Assembly (NCBI RefSeq): GCF_000379445.1
Contig: NZ_KB902243.1
Coordinates: 18,348-82,347 of the forward strand
Origin: Fangia hongkongensis FSC776 = DSM 21703
GTDB lineage: Bacteria; Pseudomonadota; Gammaproteobacteria; Francisellales; Francisellaceae
DNA length: 64,000 nt
Reading direction: 5' to 3'
Part shown: in pieces, positions 29,200 through 40,205 of the stretch
Position numbering within the stretch: position 1 is the first letter of the stretch
How the letters are laid out: every line of letters starts with the position of its first letter
Program-made: the position numbers and the translations under genes
Notes under the pieces: model-generated
Seen by the model: only the letters and a program-made list of their open reading frames with translations
Told to the model about the DNA's origin: nothing
Databases searched by the model: none

Positions 29200-29478
29200 G
29201 TGCCTCGTTCATTAAAGAAAGGACCTTTCGTTGATCATCACTTACTAAAAAAAGTGTTTGATGCGCAAGAGTCAAATTCAAAAAGACCAATTAAGACTTG
29301 GTCAAGAAGATCAATGATTGTGCCAGATATGATCGGTTTAACCATCGCTGTACACAATGGTCGCCAACATGTTCCAGTGCTTGTCTCTGAAAATATGATT
29401 GGTCATAAACTCGGCGAGTTTGCGGTAACACGCAACTACCGTGGCCATGCAGCTGATAAAAAAGCTAAGAAAAAATAA
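29200..29478 (+). CDS. rpsS: 30S ribosomal protein S19
   Basis: Head protein of the small subunit, 92 residues, starting at a GTG behind [20 protein letters not shown] and [26 protein letters not shown] are family landmarks. Confidence 0.98.
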   Translation: MPRSLKKGPFVDHHLLKKVFDAQESNSKRPIKTWSRRSMIVPDMIGLTIAVHNGRQHVPVLVSENMIGHKLGEFAVTRNYRGHAADKKAKKK

Positions 29479-29491
29479 TTGAGGTTTTATA

Positions 29492-29827
29492 ATGGAAGTT
29501 CAAGCTAAATTAAAACATGCACGAATTTCAGCGCAAAAGGCACGTTTGGTTGCAGACCAAATTCGCGGCTTGCCTGTTGAAAATGCATTAAACCTTCTTT
29601 CTTTTAGCAATAAAAAAGCTGCTGATTTGATTAAAGGTGTACTCACTTCTGCCATTGCTAATGCTGAGCATAATGATGGTCTTGATATCGATGAGTTGTT
29701 TGTGTCAACTATACATATCGATGAAGGTCCAACTATGAAGCGTTTTGAAGCACGTGCGAAAGGTCGTGGTAATCGAATTTTAAAGAGAACTTCACACATT
29801 GTTGTGAAAGTTGCTGAAAAGAATTAA
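29492..29827 (+). CDS. rplV: 50S ribosomal protein L22
   Basis: Exit-tunnel protein of 111 residues. [17 protein letters not shown] is the N-terminal signature, and [22 protein letters not shown] the beta-hairpin that reaches into the tunnel. No change at the usual macrolide positions is apparent by eye. Confidence 0.98.
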   Translation: MEVQAKLKHARISAQKARLVADQIRGLPVENALNLLSFSNKKAADLIKGVLTSAIANAEHNDGLDIDELFVSTIHIDEGPTMKRFEARAKGRGNRILKRTSHIVVKVAEKN

Positions 29828-29838
29828 GGGGCAATCTA

Positions 29839-30534
29839 ATGGGTCAAAAGGTACATCCTACCGGTATACGCCTAGGTTTTATTAAAGACTGGCGTTCAGT
29901 ATGGTATGCAGATGCAAGAGACTATGCAGATAAGTTAAATACAGATATTGAAGTACGTAATTATTTGCACAAGAAATTAGCAAATGCTTCAGTCAGCCGT
30001 ATTAAGATCGAAAGACCAGCGCAAAACGCTAAAGTGACTATTTACACTGCGCGCCCTGGTATCGTGATCGGTAAAAAAGGCGAAGATGTTGAAGTATTGC
30101 GTAATGAGCTTGCTAAGAAGATGGATATTCCAGTTCAGATTAATATCGAAGAAATTCGTAAGCCTGAATTGGATGCGCAACTTGTTGCTGACAGTATTGC
30201 GCAGCAGCTTGAAAAGCGTGTTATGTTCCGTCGCGCAATGAAGCGTGCTATTCAAACAGCAATGAAAATGGGTGCTGAGGGAATTAAGGTTTCTATCGCA
30301 GGTCGTTTAGGTGGTGCTGAGATTGCACGTACTGAATGGGCGAAAGAAGGTCGTATTCCACTTCATACTTTCCGTGCTGATATTGATTATGCAACATCAG
30401 AAGCTTTAACAACCTATGGTATTTTAGGAATTAAAGTTTGGATCTTTAAAGGCGAAGTTCTTCCTGGCCAAGAGCGTGCTGAAGAAAAAGAAGCAAAAGC
30501 GCCAAGAAAAGCAAAAAGAAGAGGGGCTAAATAA
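29839..30534 (+). CDS. rpsC: 30S ribosomal protein S3
   Basis: mRNA entry-tunnel protein of 231 residues with the KH domain [18 protein letters not shown] and the C-terminal [24 protein letters not shown] basic tail ([12 protein letters not shown]) ends it. The stop TAA shares one base with the rplP start ATG. Confidence 0.98.
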   Translation: MGQKVHPTGIRLGFIKDWRSVWYADARDYADKLNTDIEVRNYLHKKLANASVSRIKIERPAQNAKVTIYTARPGIVIGKKGEDVEVLRNELAKKMDIPVQINIEEIRKPELDAQLVADSIAQQLEKRVMFRRAMKRAIQTAMKMGAEGIKVSIAGRLGGAEIARTEWAKEGRIPLHTFRADIDYATSEALTTYGILGIKVWIFKGEVLPGQERAEEKEAKAPRKAKRRGAK

Positions 30535-30947
30535 TGTTACAGCCTAAGCGTACAAAATTCCGTAAACAGCAAAAATTGCGTAACCGTGGTCTTGCTTTGC
30601 GTGGTAATAAAGTGAGCTTTGGAGAGTTTGGTTTGCAATCAACTTCTCGTGGCCGCTTAACTGCGCGTCAAATTGAAGCGGGACGTCGTGCAATTAACCG
30701 TCATGTTAAGCGTGGTGGTAAAGTTTGGATTCGTGTTTTCCCTGACAAACCAATTACTGAGAAGCCATTAGAGGTTCGTATGGGTAAAGGTAAGGGTAAT
30801 GTAGAGTACTGGGTTGCGCAAATCAAACCTGGTAAGATGCTTTATGAAATCCAAGGTGTAAGTGAAGAGTTAGCGCGTTCAGCATTTGCTCGTGCTGCTG
30901 CCAAGCTTCCTGTATCAACTACATTTGTAGAAAAGACGGTGATGTAA
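30534..30947 (+). CDS. rplP: 50S ribosomal protein L16
   Basis: A-site tRNA-contacting protein, 137 residues. [19 protein letters not shown], then [24 protein letters not shown], includes the Arg that is hydroxylated by RoxA-type oxygenases in some bacteria. Overlaps both neighbours by a single base. Confidence 0.98.
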   Translation: MLQPKRTKFRKQQKLRNRGLALRGNKVSFGEFGLQSTSRGRLTARQIEAGRRAINRHVKRGGKVWIRVFPDKPITEKPLEVRMGKGKGNVEYWVAQIKPGKMLYEIQGVSEELARSAFARAAAKLPVSTTFVEKTVM

Positions 30948-31156
30948 TGAAAGCGAGTGAAAAAATTAAAGAGCTAAAAGCAAAGTCAGCTGACGAGCTT
31001 AAAGCGCAAAAGATTGATCTTTTAAAAGAGCAGTTCAATTTGCGTATGCAAAAAGGTACGGGTCAATTAACACAGAATCATATGTTTAAAAACATTCGTC
31101 GTGATATTGCGCGTATTAACACAATTTTGTCTGAAAAACAAAAAGCAGGTGCTTAG
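30947..31156 (+). CDS. rpmC: 50S ribosomal protein L29
   Basis: Small helical exit-site protein of 69 residues next to L23. [33 protein letters not shown] is the characteristic second helix. Starts one base into the rplP stop. Confidence 0.96.
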   Translation: MKASEKIKELKAKSADELKAQKIDLLKEQFNLRMQKGTGQLTQNHMFKNIRRDIARINTILSEKQKAGA

Positions 31157-31159
31157 AAG

Positions 31160-31411
31160 ATGAGTGATAAAATTAGAACGTTGCAAGGTAAGGTTACCAG
31201 CGACAAAATGGATAAAACCATTACTGTACTTGTTGAGCGTAAAGTGAAGCATCCGTTGTATGGTAAGTTTGTTACTAAGTCAACTAAGTATCATGCGCAT
31301 GATGAAACAAATGACTGTAATGAAGGCGATACAGTAACGATTACTGAGACAAAACCTTACTCAAAAACTAAAAAGTGGCGTTTGGTCTCAATTGTTGAGC
31401 GTGCAAAATAA
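31160..31411 (+). CDS. rpsQ: 30S ribosomal protein S17
   Basis: OB-fold primary binding protein of 16S rRNA, 83 residues. [29 protein letters not shown] is typical. Last gene of this transcription unit: a terminator and a new promoter follow before rplN. Confidence 0.97.
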   Translation: MSDKIRTLQGKVTSDKMDKTITVLVERKVKHPLYGKFVTKSTKYHAHDETNDCNEGDTVTITETKPYSKTKKWRLVSIVERAK

Positions 31412-31454
31412 TAGATGCATTGTCGCCTTTTAGGAGGCGGTGTTAGCAAACAGG

Positions 31455-31479
31455 AAACGGAATTGCTTTTTCCGTTTTT
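31455..31479 (+). terminator. Terminator between rpsQ and rplN
   Basis: AAACGGAA (31455-31462) pairs with TTCCGTTT (31470-31477), followed by further T to 31479. Another hairpin, CGCCT/AGGCG, lies just upstream at about 31424-31439. The right arm overlaps the spacer of the next promoter. Confidence 0.6.
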
Positions 31480-31490
31480 ATTGTTATAAT
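31463..31490 (+). promoter_or_regulatory. Probable promoter of the spc operon
   Basis: TTGCTT (31463-31468), 16-bp spacer, perfect TATAAT (31485-31490). Start near 31497, leaving a 42-base leader before rplN. The -35 element sits inside the loop of the S10-operon terminator, a compact arrangement. The spc unit begins at rplN in E. coli also. Confidence 0.65.
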
Positions 31491-31538
31491 GGTGCGTCTT
31501 TTGACGCCACTTTATAGAAATTAAATGAGGTAAGAACA

Positions 31539-31907
31539 ATGATTCAGATGCAAACTGAACTTCAAGTTGCTGATAATAGTGGCGCTCGTAGGGTAGAATG
31601 TATCAAGGTGTTGGGTGGTTCTCACCGTCGCTATGCTGCGATTGGTGATGTTATTAAGGTAACAGTAAAAGAAGCAAACCCACGCGGTAAAGTTAAAAAA
31701 GGTAGCGTGCATAATGCAGTTGTGGTGAGAACAGCGAAAGGTGTTCGTCGTCGTGATGGCTCTGTGCTTCGCTTTGATGGCAATGCAGTCGTCCTTTTGA
31801 ATAACAATAACCAGCCGATTGGTACACGTATATTCGGTCCTGTGACACGCGAGCTTCGTAGTGAACAATTTATGAAGATTGTTTCACTTGCCCCAGAAGT
31901 GTTATAA
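31539..31907 (+). CDS. rplN: 50S ribosomal protein L14
   Basis: Subunit-interface protein, 122 residues; also the docking site of silencing factor Rsf[25 protein letters not shown] and the C-terminal [13 protein letters not shown] are diagnostic. First gene of the spc operon. Confidence 0.98.
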   Translation: MIQMQTELQVADNSGARRVECIKVLGGSHRRYAAIGDVIKVTVKEANPRGKVKKGSVHNAVVVRTAKGVRRRDGSVLRFDGNAVVLLNNNNQPIGTRIFGPVTRELRSEQFMKIVSLAPEVL

Positions 31908-31921
31908 GTTGGAGTATAACA

Positions 31922-32245
31922 ATGAATAGACTGAAAAAAGGTGACGACGTTATTGTTGTTGCTGGTAAAGAAAAAGGTCGTAGAGGAACAATAGTATCTG
32001 TGCTTTCTGATAAAGATCGCGTAGTTGTGGAAGGTGTAAACCTCGTTAAGAAACATGTAAAGCCTAACCCAAATAAAGGGGTTGAGGGTGGCATCGTTGA
32101 AAAAGAGGCATCAATCCACGCATCTAATGTTGCTTTATATAACCCGGCTACAGAAAAAGCTGACCGTGTTGGCTTTAAATTTGTAGAAGATGGTAGTAAA
32201 AAAGTTCGTTATTTCAAGTCAAATGGCGAATTAGTAGATCTATAG
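31922..32245 (+). CDS. rplX: 50S ribosomal protein L24
   Basis: Assembly initiator of the large subunit, 107 residues. The KOW motif is [20 protein letters not shown] near the start, followed by [18 protein letters not shown]. Confidence 0.97.
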   Translation: MNRLKKGDDVIVVAGKEKGRRGTIVSVLSDKDRVVVEGVNLVKKHVKPNPNKGVEGGIVEKEASIHASNVALYNPATEKADRVGFKFVEDGSKKVRYFKSNGELVDL

Positions 32246-32255
32246 GTAGTAGAAT

Positions 32256-32795
32256 ATGGCAAGGCTAAAAGCTTTCTATCAAGAAAAAGTAATTCCACAA
32301 CTACAAAAAGAGCTTGAGCTTGAAAATGTGATGCAAGTGCCTCGCGTTGAAAAGATTACGCTTAACATGGGTGTTGGGGAAGCTGCAAAAGATAAAAAAG
32401 CGATGGAATCTGCATTAAAAGATTTAGAGGCGATTGCAGGTCAAAAACCTGTGGTAACAATGTCTCGCAAATCAATTGCAGGATTTAAAATTCGTGATGG
32501 TTGGCCAATTGGGTGTAAAGTTACCCTTCGTGGTGAGCGCATGTATGAGTTTTTAGATCGTTTGATTTCTATTGCGATTCCTCGTGTTCGTGATTTCCGT
32601 GGTTTGTCTCAAAAGTCATTTGATGGTCGTGGTAATTACAGCATGGGTATGCGTGAGCAAATTGCTTTCCCTGAAATCGATTATGATAAAGTTGATAAGA
32701 TTCGTGGTTTAGATATCACTATCACAACAACTGCATCTAGCGATGAGCATGGTAAAGCGCTCTTAGGCGCCTTTAACTTCCCATTAAAATCGTAA
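32256..32795 (+). CDS. rplE: 50S ribosomal protein L5
   Basis: 5S rRNA-binding protein, 179 residues. [36 protein letters not shown] and the ending [19 protein letters not shown] are family landmarks. It lies 10 bp after rplX. Confidence 0.98.
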   Translation: MARLKAFYQEKVIPQLQKELELENVMQVPRVEKITLNMGVGEAAKDKKAMESALKDLEAIAGQKPVVTMSRKSIAGFKIRDGWPIGCKVTLRGERMYEFLDRLISIAIPRVRDFRGLSQKSFDGRGNYSMGMREQIAFPEIDYDKVDKIRGLDITITTTASSDEHGKALLGAFNFPLKS

Positions 32796-32809
32796 GGAGT
32801 GATCTCACA

Positions 32810-33115
32810 ATGGCTAAAGTTGGAATGATCCAAAGAGAATTGAAAAGACAGAAGTTAGTTGCAAAACACGCTGAAAAAAGAGCTCAGCTTAAAGCAATTA
32901 TCGTAAGTCCGAATGCCACTGAAGATGAAAAGTGGGATGCGCAAATTCAATTACAAAAACTTCCAGTAAACTCTTCACGCTCACGTTTGCAAAAGCGTTG
33001 TCGTGTTACAGGTAGACCACACGCTGTTTACAAAAAGTTCGGCCTTTGCCGTAACAAGTTACGTGAGCATGCAATGCAAGGTGATGTCCCTGGTTTGAAA
33101 AAAGCTAGCTGGTAA
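32810..33115 (+). CDS. rpsN: 30S ribosomal protein S14, zinc-free form
   Basis: Head protein of 101 residues. The long form: the C-terminal half [32 protein letters not shown] has no paired CxxC zinc ligands, unlike the short zinc-binding S14 of other bacteria. Confidence 0.97.
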   Translation: MAKVGMIQRELKRQKLVAKHAEKRAQLKAIIVSPNATEDEKWDAQIQLQKLPVNSSRSRLQKRCRVTGRPHAVYKKFGLCRNKLREHAMQGDVPGLKKASW

Positions 33116-33130
33116 TTGAGGATATAAATT

Positions 33131-33523
33131 ATGAGTATGCAAGATCCAATTGCAGATATGCTAACAAGAATCAGAAACGGCCTTTCTTCAGGTAAGAAAG
33201 CAGTTTCTATGCCATTATCTAAGCAAAAGAAAGCGATTGCAGCACTTCTTTTGCAAGAAGGCTACATTAAAGGTTTTGATGTAGACTCAGAGAACAATGG
33301 TACATTAAAAGTTGAGCTTAAATATCACGAAGGCCAGCCGGTTATCGAGATGTTAAAGCGTGTCAGTCGACCTGGTTTACGTATTTACAAAATGGCAACT
33401 GATTTGCCTAAAGTATACGGTGGCTATGGTGTTGCAGTAGTTTCAACTTCCAAAGGCTTGATGAGCGATAGAGAAGCGCGTAATCAAGGTATTGGCGGTG
33501 AAATTGTTTGCTATGTAGCTTAA
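33131..33523 (+). CDS. rpsH: 30S ribosomal protein S8
   Basis: Central-domain 16S rRNA-binding protein, 130 residues; in E. coli the translational repressor of the spc operon. [15 protein letters not shown] at the start and [25 protein letters not shown] at the end are the signatures. Confidence 0.98.
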   Translation: MSMQDPIADMLTRIRNGLSSGKKAVSMPLSKQKKAIAALLLQEGYIKGFDVDSENNGTLKVELKYHEGQPVIEMLKRVSRPGLRIYKMATDLPKVYGGYGVAVVSTSKGLMSDREARNQGIGGEIVCYVA

Positions 33524-33536
33524 CGAGGAGATGTAA

Positions 33537-34073
33537 ATGTCTAGAATTGGTAAGCAGCCGATCAATGTTCCAAGTGGTGTTACAGTTAGTGTTGCTGAAA
33601 GCAACCTTGTAACTGTCAAAGGTTCTAAAGGCGAATTAACTAAGCAAATTAACGATGCCGTTAGCATTAATATTGCGGATAAAGAAGTTACTATTAAGCC
33701 AAATGATGCAAGCAAAAATGCGAATATGCAATCAGGTACGGCAAGAGCTTTAATCAATAACATGGTTGTTGGTGTAAGCCAAGGTTTTGAAAAGAAGCTA
33801 CAACTTGTTGGTGTTGGTTACCGTGCTAAAGCACAGGGCAATAAATTGAATTTAACATTAGGGTTTTCACATCCTGTTAATCATGAGTTGCCAAAGGGTG
33901 TAACTGCTGAGACACCTTCTCAAACAGAAGTTGTATTAAAAAGTGCTAACAAAGAGCTACTTGGTAAAGTTGCTGCTGATATCCGCGCTTATCGTGTTCC
34001 TGAAGCTTATAAAGGTAAAGGTGTACGTTATGCTGATGAAAGAGTCGTTACCAAAGAAGCTAAGAAAAAATAA
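33537..34073 (+). CDS. rplF: 50S ribosomal protein L6
   Basis: Large-subunit stalk-base protein of 178 residues built from two repeated domains. [15 protein letters not shown] begins it and [14 protein letters not shown] is the conserved C-terminal motif. Confidence 0.98.
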   Translation: MSRIGKQPINVPSGVTVSVAESNLVTVKGSKGELTKQINDAVSINIADKEVTIKPNDASKNANMQSGTARALINNMVVGVSQGFEKKLQLVGVGYRAKAQGNKLNLTLGFSHPVNHELPKGVTAETPSQTEVVLKSANKELLGKVAADIRAYRVPEAYKGKGVRYADERVVTKEAKKK

Positions 34074-34086
34074 GTGAGTTAGGGCT

Positions 34087-34440
34087 ATGGATAAGAAAGA
34101 AGCTCGTTTACGCCGTGCAAAGCGTACACGTATTAAAATGAGAGAGCTTAACAAGGTGCGTTTGTGTGTTAATAAAACACCTCAGCATACTTATGCTCAA
34201 ATTATCTCTGGCGATGGTTCTCAAGTGCTAGTTACTGCCTCTACAGTTGAAAAGTCAATTAAAGAGAATGTAAAACACGGCGGGAACGTCTCAGCAGCAG
34301 AAGTGATTGGAACAGAAATCGCTAAACGTGCTGTAGATAAAGGTATTACAGAGGTTGCATTTGATCGTTCTGGGTTTAAGTACCATGGGCGTGTAAAGGC
34401 CTTGGCTGATGCAGCAAGAAAACATGGTTTAAATTTTTAA
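34087..34440 (+). CDS. rplR: 50S ribosomal protein L18
   Basis: 5S rRNA-binding protein, 117 residues, with an Arg/Lys-rich N-terminus ([17 protein letters not shown]) and the ending [20 protein letters not shown]. The spacing to rpsE is 16 bp. Confidence 0.98.
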   Translation: MDKKEARLRRAKRTRIKMRELNKVRLCVNKTPQHTYAQIISGDGSQVLVTASTVEKSIKENVKHGGNVSAAEVIGTEIAKRAVDKGITEVAFDRSGFKYHGRVKALADAARKHGLNF

Positions 34441-34456
34441 TTAAAGGCGACTATAA

Positions 34457-34957
34457 ATGGCTAATGATATACAAAAAACTGACGGCTTAATCGAAAAGCT
34501 AGTTAGTGTAAAAAGACATGCCAAAACAGTAAAAGGCGGCAGAATCATGAGCTTTGCTGCCCTTGTCGTTGTTGGCGATGGTAAAGGTCGTGTTGGTATC
34601 GGTCGTGGTAAATCCCGTGAAGTGCCTGTTGCTATTCAAAAAGCAATGGAAAACGCACGTCGTAACATGGTTGAAGTAAGCCTAAACGGTGATACTTTAT
34701 GGTACCCGACAACAGCAAACCATGGTGCCTCTAAAGTGTTTATGCAACCTGCTTCTGAAGGTACTGGTGTGATCGCCGGTGGTGCGATGCGTGCTGTTTT
34801 TGAAGTGGTTGGAATTCATAACGTTTTAGCGAAAACATATGGTTCAACAAACCCTGTGAATGTTGTACGTGCAACGATCAATGGCATGGCTAAGATCAAA
34901 TCTCCAGAAGAAATTGCAGAGAAGCGTGGCTTGTCTGTTGAAGCAATTGAAGGGTGA
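34457..34957 (+). CDS. rpsE: 30S ribosomal protein S5
   Basis: Decoding-fidelity protein of 166 residues. It carries [25 protein letters not shown], the loop where spectinomycin-resistance changes arise in other species, and [16 protein letters not shown]. No unusual change is apparent. Confidence 0.98.
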   Translation: MANDIQKTDGLIEKLVSVKRHAKTVKGGRIMSFAALVVVGDGKGRVGIGRGKSREVPVAIQKAMENARRNMVEVSLNGDTLWYPTTANHGASKVFMQPASEGTGVIAGGAMRAVFEVVGIHNVLAKTYGSTNPVNVVRATINGMAKIKSPEEIAEKRGLSVEAIEG

Positions 34958-34962
34958 TTGAT

Positions 34963-35145
34963 ATGAGTAAAGCAACATTTAAAGTAACATTGACAAAGAG
35001 CCTGATTGGGCGCCAAGCTTCACATAAAGCCTGTGCGCATGGTCTTGGCCTTCGTAAGATTCGTCAAACAGTAGAGATCATTGACACACCAGCTAACCGT
35101 GGTATGGCAAATAAAATCTACTACATGGTGAACATAGAGGGGTAA
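34963..35145 (+). CDS. rpmD: 50S ribosomal protein L30
   Basis: Small 60-residue protein, found in most bacteria. I choose the ATG at 34963 ([22 protein letters not shown]); an upstream GTG overlapping rpsE would add three residues. TLTKSLIG and [21 protein letters not shown] are typical. Confidence 0.96.
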   Translation: MSKATFKVTLTKSLIGRQASHKACAHGLGLRKIRQTVEIIDTPANRGMANKIYYMVNIEG

Positions 35146-35150
35146 TTGAC

Positions 35151-35582
35151 ATGAGATTAAATGAACTTTCTCCAGCTCCAGGTTCTAAGCCAGCTGCTAA
35201 ACGCGTAGGTCGCGGTATTGGTAGTGGTTCAGGCAAAACTTGTGGACGTGGACACAAAGGTCAAAAAGCACGTTCAGGCGGCTACCATAAAGTTGGTTTT
35301 GAAGGCGGACAAATGCCACTTCAAAGAAGACTACCAAAATTTGGTTTTACTTCTAAAAAATCACTTTATGTTGCTGAAATTCGTCTTAATGAGCTAAATA
35401 ACATTGAAGCAGATGTAATTACTTTGGATACATTAAAAGACCAAGGTCTCGTCCGTAAAGATATGTTAAGAGCACGTATTATTGCAAGTGGTAAAGTTGA
35501 AAAAGCAGTCACAATCAATGGCTTACATTGCACAAAAGGTGCTAAAGCTGCGATTGAAGAAGCAGGTGGCAAGGTAGAGTAA
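35151..35582 (+). CDS. rplO: 50S ribosomal protein L15
   Basis: Late assembly protein, 143 residues. The Gly/Arg-rich N-terminus [21 protein letters not shown] and [18 protein letters not shown] are diagnostic. It lies 5 bp after rpmD and 7 bp before secY. Confidence 0.98.
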   Translation: MRLNELSPAPGSKPAAKRVGRGIGSGSGKTCGRGHKGQKARSGGYHKVGFEGGQMPLQRRLPKFGFTSKKSLYVAEIRLNELNNIEADVITLDTLKDQGLVRKDMLRARIIASGKVEKAVTINGLHCTKGAKAAIEEAGGKVE

Positions 35583-35589
35583 CTCTCAA

Positions 35590-36918
35590 ATGGCTAAAAC
35601 AAATCTAAACAAAGGAGGCGGCCTTAAGGAATTAAGAGCACGCCTTCTTTTTGTTCTCATCGGTATCATTGTTTTTAGATTAGGTGTGTATATTCCTATT
35701 CCTTATATTGATGCAGAGCAATTAAGTAAGTTGATGTCCTCTCAGTTAGGCGGAAATGGCCTGTTGAATATGTTTAACATGTTCTCGGGTGGTGCCTTAA
35801 CTAAGCTGAGTATTTTTGCGCTGGGTGTGATGCCTTATATTTCAGCTTCAATTATATTTCAGATGATGACGGCTGTCTCACCGAAATTAATGGAGCTTAA
35901 GAAAGAGGGTGAATCTGGTCAGAAGAAGATTACTCAGTATACGCGATATGCAACATTAGGTTTGGCGATTATTCAGTCATTTGGTATTGCTGTGTACACA
36001 TTTAACCAGCCGGGGCTTGTAGACATTGATTCTAGATTGATGTTCTATTTTGCAGCAATGGTTTCAATGACAACAGGAAGTATGTTCCTGATGTGGTTAG
36101 GTGAGCAAATGACAGAGCGTGGTATTGGTAATGGTATTTCCTTGCTGATATTCTCTGGTATTGTTGCGAACTTACCATTTGAAGTGAGCACAACGATATC
36201 ACAAGCAAATCAAGGGGCTATCTCATATTTATCTGTATGGGTGCTATTGATTATTTTGCTTGCGGTTGTTGCTTTTGTTGTTTTTGTTGAGCGTGCGCAA
36301 AGACGTATTACAGTCAACTATGCAAAACGTCAGCAAGGTCGCAAAATGTATGCGGCGCAAACAAGCCATCTTCCTTTGAAACTAAATATGGCAGGAGTGA
36401 TTCCGCCTATTTTTGCTTCTTCGATTTTGATGGTGCCTGGTATGCTATCAAGCTGGTTTGCATCATCACCATCATTAGGTTGGTTGGCTGAAATTGGCGA
36501 AGCGCTACAGCCGGGTAGTTTGTTGTATACTATTATCTTTGCGGCAGCGATTATATTTTTCTGCTTTTTTTACACAGCATTGGTATTTAATCCAAAAGAG
36601 ACAGCAGATAATTTGAAAAAATCTGGTGCGTTTATCTCGGGTGTAAGGCCTGGTGAGCAAACAGCAAAATATATTGATTCAGTAATGAGTAAATTGACGT
36701 TGGTTGGTTCAATTTATATCACTGCAATTTGTTTACTGCCAATATTTGTAATGAACTTTTTTGGTCATGGCTTATCTTTCACATTTGGTGGAACATCACT
36801 TTTAATTGTGGTGGTGGTAATCATGGACTTTATGGCGCAAATTCAGTCGCATATGATGTCAACACAGTATGACTCATTGTTGAAAAAAGCAAATTTGAGC
36901 AATTACGGTAAATTATAA
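35590..36918 (+). CDS. secY: Protein translocase subunit SecY
   Basis: Channel subunit of the SecYEG translocon, 442 residues, ten transmembrane helices. [13 protein letters not shown] in helix 1, [23 protein letters not shown] and the cytoplasmic [15 protein letters not shown] loop that contacts SecA or the ribosome are all seen. Its place in the spc operon is universal. Confidence 0.98.
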   Translation: MAKTNLNKGGGLKELRARLLFVLIGIIVFRLGVYIPIPYIDAEQLSKLMSSQLGGNGLLNMFNMFSGGALTKLSIFALGVMPYISASIIFQMMTAVSPKLMELKKEGESGQKKITQYTRYATLGLAIIQSFGIAVYTFNQPGLVDIDSRLMFYFAAMVSMTTGSMFLMWLGEQMTERGIGNGISLLIFSGIVANLPFEVSTTISQANQGAISYLSVWVLLIILLAVVAFVVFVERAQRRITVNYAKRQQGRKMYAAQTSHLPLKLNMAGVIPPIFASSILMVPGMLSSWFASSPSLGWLAEIGEALQPGSLLYTIIFAAAIIFFCFFYTALVFNPKETADNLKKSGAFISGVRPGEQTAKYIDSVMSKLTLVGSIYITAICLLPIFVMNFFGHGLSFTFGGTSLLIVVVVIMDFMAQIQSHMMSTQYDSLLKKANLSNYGKL

Positions 36919-36942
36919 TTTTAACAAAAATGAGGTAGACTA

Positions 36943-37056
36943 ATGAAAGTTAGAGCGTCCGTAAAGAAAATCTGCAGAAACTGCAAGGTGATTAAACGTA
37001 ACGGCGTTGTACGTGTTATCTGTACAGACCCACGTCATAAACAGCGTCAAGGTTAG
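36943..37056 (+). CDS. rpmJ: 50S ribosomal protein L36
   Basis: A 37-residue protein, [20 protein letters not shown]...RHKQRQG, 24 bp after secY. Cys11, Cys14, Cys27 and His32 form the zinc-binding set, so this is the zinc-dependent L36 type. Last gene of the spc unit. Confidence 0.97.
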   Translation: MKVRASVKKICRNCKVIKRNGVVRVICTDPRHKQRQG

Positions 37057-37160
37057 AAAATAGACATGATGGCTTGCTTTTTAAAACAAAAAGCGCTATC
37101 TTATTGCACCTTGAGATTTTCAAAAAAATTTAAAATAAAACGATAGATGGAGTATTGTGA

Positions 37161-37517
37161 ATGGCTCGTATAGCTGGGATTAACGTTCCTGATCATAAAC
37201 ATGCTGAGATTGCATTAACAGCGATTTATGGTATTGGACGTCCACGTGCACAGGAAATCTGTGCTGCATGTAGTATCGACCCAAGTCAAAAATTAAAAGA
37301 CTTAACAGAAGAGCAGATTGAGTCTTTAAGAGCAGAGGTCGGAAAGTTTACAGTGGAAGGTGATCTTCGTCGTGAAGTTTCTATGAACATTAAGCGTTTA
37401 ATGGACTTAGGAACTTACCGTGGTAGAAGACATCGTCGTAATTTACCTGTAAGAGGTCAGCGTACAAAAACAAATGCTCGTACGCGTAAAGGGCCAAGAA
37501 AGCCAATTAAGGCATAA
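37161..37517 (+). CDS. rpsM: 30S ribosomal protein S13
   Basis: Head protein at the subunit interface, 118 residues: [26 protein letters not shown] and [23 protein letters not shown] 104-bp gap before it (37057-37160) holds an AT-only hairpin GCTTTTT/AAAAAGC at 37076-37094 and is where an alpha-operon leader bound by S4 would lie; I cannot resolve a pseudoknot by eye. Confidence 0.98.
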   Translation: MARIAGINVPDHKHAEIALTAIYGIGRPRAQEICAACSIDPSQKLKDLTEEQIESLRAEVGKFTVEGDLRREVSMNIKRLMDLGTYRGRRHRRNLPVRGQRTKTNARTRKGPRKPIKA

Positions 37518-37547
37518 GTACAATTATAACAAATAGGAATCGAACTT

Positions 37548-37934
37548 ATGGCAAAAGCTGTAAAGGCTAAAAAGAAGAATAAAAAGAGCGTGCCTGATGC
37601 AATCGCGCACGTCCATGCTTCTTTTAACAACACCATTGTAACGATCACAGATAGACAAGGTAATGCTTTATCTTGGGCAACTTCTGGTGGTAGCGGTTTT
37701 CGTGGATCACGTAAAAGTACACCATTTGCAGCGCAAATTGCAGCTGAGCGTGCAGGTGAATCTGCATTAGAGTACGGTGTTAAGAATCTTGACGTTTTAA
37801 TTAAGGGTCCAGGCCCTGGACGTGAGTCTGCTGTACGTGCACTTCATGCTAAAGGCTTTAAAGTGACAAGTATTACGGATGTAACACCATTACCTCATAA
37901 TGGTTGCCGTCCACCGAAGAAACGTCGTGTATAA
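37548..37934 (+). CDS. rpsK: 30S ribosomal protein S11
   Basis: Platform protein, 128 residues. [32 protein letters not shown] and the ending [15 protein letters not shown] are diagnostic; the Asn-Gly in that ending is the site of isoaspartate formation in E. coli. Confidence 0.98.
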   Translation: MAKAVKAKKKNKKSVPDAIAHVHASFNNTIVTITDRQGNALSWATSGGSGFRGSRKSTPFAAQIAAERAGESALEYGVKNLDVLIKGPGPGRESAVRALHAKGFKVTSITDVTPLPHNGCRPPKKRRV

Positions 37935-37952
37935 GATTGTAAGGTAAGTAAA

Positions 37953-38573
37953 ATGGCTAGATACTTAGGACCTAAGTGTAAGCTTTCTCGCAGAGAAGGC
38001 ACTGATCTTGAGCTAAAAAGTGGCGTAAGATCAATTGAAGAAAAATGTAAAATTAACACGCAGCCAGGTCAGCACGGTGCAAGAAGAGGGCGCCTTTCTG
38101 ACTATGGTTTACAATTGCGTGAAAAGCAAAAAGTTCGTCGTATTTATGGTGTGCTAGAGAAGCAGTTTAGAAGATACTATACTGAAGCTGCTCGTCGTAA
38201 AGGCAACACTGGCGCAAACTTGTTAGTATTATTAGAAAGCCGTTTGGATAACGTTGTTTATCGTTTAGGTTTTGGTGCGACACGTGCGGAAGCAAGACAG
38301 CTTGTAACACATAAATCTATTATGGTTAATGGTCAAAAATGTAACATCCCTTCTTACTCATTGAAAGAGGGTGATACCGTTACAGTGACTGAGAAGTCTA
38401 AAAAGCAATTACGTATCCAAAATGCTTTAGAGCTTTCTAAGCAGCGTCCAAACATGAGCTGGATTGAGTTAGATGAAGCGAAGTTAGAAGGCACATTTAA
38501 ATCTGCCCCTGACCGTGCTGAGTTATCTTCTGATATCAACGAGCAGCTTATTGTTGAAATGTACTCTAAGTAG
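37953..38573 (+). CDS. rpsD: 30S ribosomal protein S4
   Basis: Primary 16S rRNA-binding protein, 206 residues; in E. coli the repressor of the alpha operon. [19 protein letters not shown], the S4 domain [22 protein letters not shown], and only isolated cysteines (zinc-free form) are seen. Confidence 0.98.
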   Translation: MARYLGPKCKLSRREGTDLELKSGVRSIEEKCKINTQPGQHGARRGRLSDYGLQLREKQKVRRIYGVLEKQFRRYYTEAARRKGNTGANLLVLLESRLDNVVYRLGFGATRAEARQLVTHKSIMVNGQKCNIPSYSLKEGDTVTVTEKSKKQLRIQNALELSKQRPNMSWIELDEAKLEGTFKSAPDRAELSSDINEQLIVEMYSK

Positions 38574-38601
38574 TCGATAATTGGTTAACGGAGAGAGCTT
38601 G

Positions 38602-39579
38602 ATGCAAACTTGTCCAACAGAAATTCACAAGCCAAAAATTGGTGAAGTGAAAGAGGTTAAAAAGAACTGTTATACAGTGACACTTAGCCCTTTTGCTCGC
38701 GGTTTTGGTCATGTTATGGGAAATGCTCTCAGAAGAATTTTACTCTCTTCAATTCCAGGTGCGGCAGTAACAGAAGTACAGCTTGATCAAGCTTTACATG
38801 AATATTGCACTTTAGATGGTGTGCAAGAAGATGTGGTTGAGATTTTGCTGAATCTTAAAAAACTTGCTGTCAGCCTTGAAAATGAAGCAGAAGAAGCTTA
38901 TCTAACACTTGAAAAAACGGGTCCTGCCCTTGTGACTGCTGGCGATTTAGAGCTAAGCGGAAATGTGCAAGTAGCAGATCCTAACTATGTGATTGCGCAC
39001 CTGAATGAAGGTGGTGCGATTAATATGACTTTGAAAGTCTTACAAGGTAGAGGATTTGTTCCATCTACAGTATATACACAGTCTCAAGAAGAAGATCTTT
39101 TGGTGGGATATATTCCGCTGGATGCTTCATTTAGCCCTGTTTTGGATGTGTCTTTTAAGGTGCTTGAAAATGATCAAGATAGCGAAATGCTAGAGATCTA
39201 TATGCGCACAAAAGGGACAGTGAAGCCAGAAACAGCGGTTGAAATGGCAATGACTTACTTTTATGAGCAGATTGCTGTGTTTGTTGATTTGAAGGCACCT
39301 CTTGGGCGTAAGAGCCCTCAAGATACGCCAGAGATCGATCCACTTCTTTTAAGACCGGTTGAAGATTTGGAATTAACAGTAAGATCCGCAAACTGTTTAA
39401 AAGCGCAAAACATTCGCTTTTTGGGCGATTTGGTGCAATATCCAGAGTCAGATCTTATGCGTATTCCTAACTTGGGACGTAAGTCATTAAATGAAATTAA
39501 ATCTGTTCTTGCAGAACGTGGTCTTTCTTTAGGCGTGAGAATTGAGAGTTGGCCACCAGAGCAGTTGATAAGTAAGTAA
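38602..39579 (+). CDS. rpoA: RNA polymerase alpha subunit
   Basis: Assembles the polymerase core and contacts UP elements and activators. I choose the ATG at 38602 behind GGAGAG, giving 325 residues; a TTG at 38581 would add seven. The N-terminal domain has [32 protein letters not shown], and the C-terminal domain [24 protein letters not shown] with [11 protein letters not shown] for DNA binding. Francisella, a possible relative, carries two different alpha genes; only this one is in the window. Confidence 0.96.
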   Translation: MQTCPTEIHKPKIGEVKEVKKNCYTVTLSPFARGFGHVMGNALRRILLSSIPGAAVTEVQLDQALHEYCTLDGVQEDVVEILLNLKKLAVSLENEAEEAYLTLEKTGPALVTAGDLELSGNVQVADPNYVIAHLNEGGAINMTLKVLQGRGFVPSTVYTQSQEEDLLVGYIPLDASFSPVLDVSFKVLENDQDSEMLEIYMRTKGTVKPETAVEMAMTYFYEQIAVFVDLKAPLGRKSPQDTPEIDPLLLRPVEDLELTVRSANCLKAQNIRFLGDLVQYPESDLMRIPNLGRKSLNEIKSVLAERGLSLGVRIESWPPEQLISK

Positions 39580-39608
39580 TATATAATTTTAACTAGAAGG
39601 AAATTACT

Positions 39609-40061
39609 ATGCGTCATCGTATGAGCGGTCGTAAATTTAGTAGAACGAGCAGTCATCGCAAGGCGATGTTTAGAAACATGTCAGCTTCATTGCTTAAGCA
39701 TGAAGTGATTAAGACAACTTTGCCAAAAGCAAAAGAATTAAGAGGGTTTGTTGAACCTTTAATTACTTTAGCAAAGCGCGAAGTAGAATTACGTAAAAAC
39801 GAATCTCAACTAGATGCAGTTGATTTTAAAGCACAGGTTGTTGCTTTAAGACGTCAAGCATTTAACTATCTTCGTAACAAGGCTGCTGTGAAGAAGCTTT
39901 TTGAAGAAGTTGGTCCTCGTTATGAGACAAGACCCGGTGGTTATACACGTGTTCTTAAATGTGGTTACCGTTTCGGTGATAAAGCGCCAATGGCATTTAT
40001 CGAATTGGTTGACCGCCCTCAAGTTGTTGAGAGTGATATTGAGGAAGTAGAAGAAGCATAA
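39609..40061 (+). CDS. rplQ: 50S ribosomal protein L17
   Basis: Exit-side protein ending the alpha operon. [24 protein letters not shown] and [25 protein letters not shown] are diagnostic. At 150 residues it is longer than E. coli L17 (127), mainly through an acidic tail ([10 protein letters not shown]). Confidence 0.97.
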   Translation: MRHRMSGRKFSRTSSHRKAMFRNMSASLLKHEVIKTTLPKAKELRGFVEPLITLAKREVELRKNESQLDAVDFKAQVVALRRQAFNYLRNKAAVKKLFEEVGPRYETRPGGYTRVLKCGYRFGDKAPMAFIELVDRPQVVESDIEEVEEA

Positions 40062-40092
40062 GCTTTTAATTACTTTCAATTCTATCTTTTAA

Positions 40093-40115
40093 GGCCCATT
40101 AATATGGGTCTTTTT
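40093..40115 (+). terminator. Terminator of the alpha operon
   Basis: GGCCCAT (40093-40099) pairs with ATGGGTC (40104-40110) around a short TAAT loop, followed by TTTTT. It lies 31 bp after the rplQ stop. Confidence 0.8.
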
Positions 40116-40205
40116 GTTTGTATTTTTCAAATTTCACCATCCATTTGTTTATCTTTTTTTTGCGCATACTATACTGTTACTATGTGTGTTTAAGAGTTTT
40201 TCTTT

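Noticed and set aside
31631..32056. 141-codon frame on the - strand opposite rplN and rplX
   Set aside because: It lies entirely antisense to two highly conserved ribosomal genes, and its translation is low-complexity; a shadow of their codon bias.
37057..37160. Promoter before rpsM (TTGCAC and TAAAAT)
   Set aside because: The two hexamers are 21 bp apart, too far for a normal sigma70 promoter, so I did not list one; transcription may simply continue from the spc promoter.
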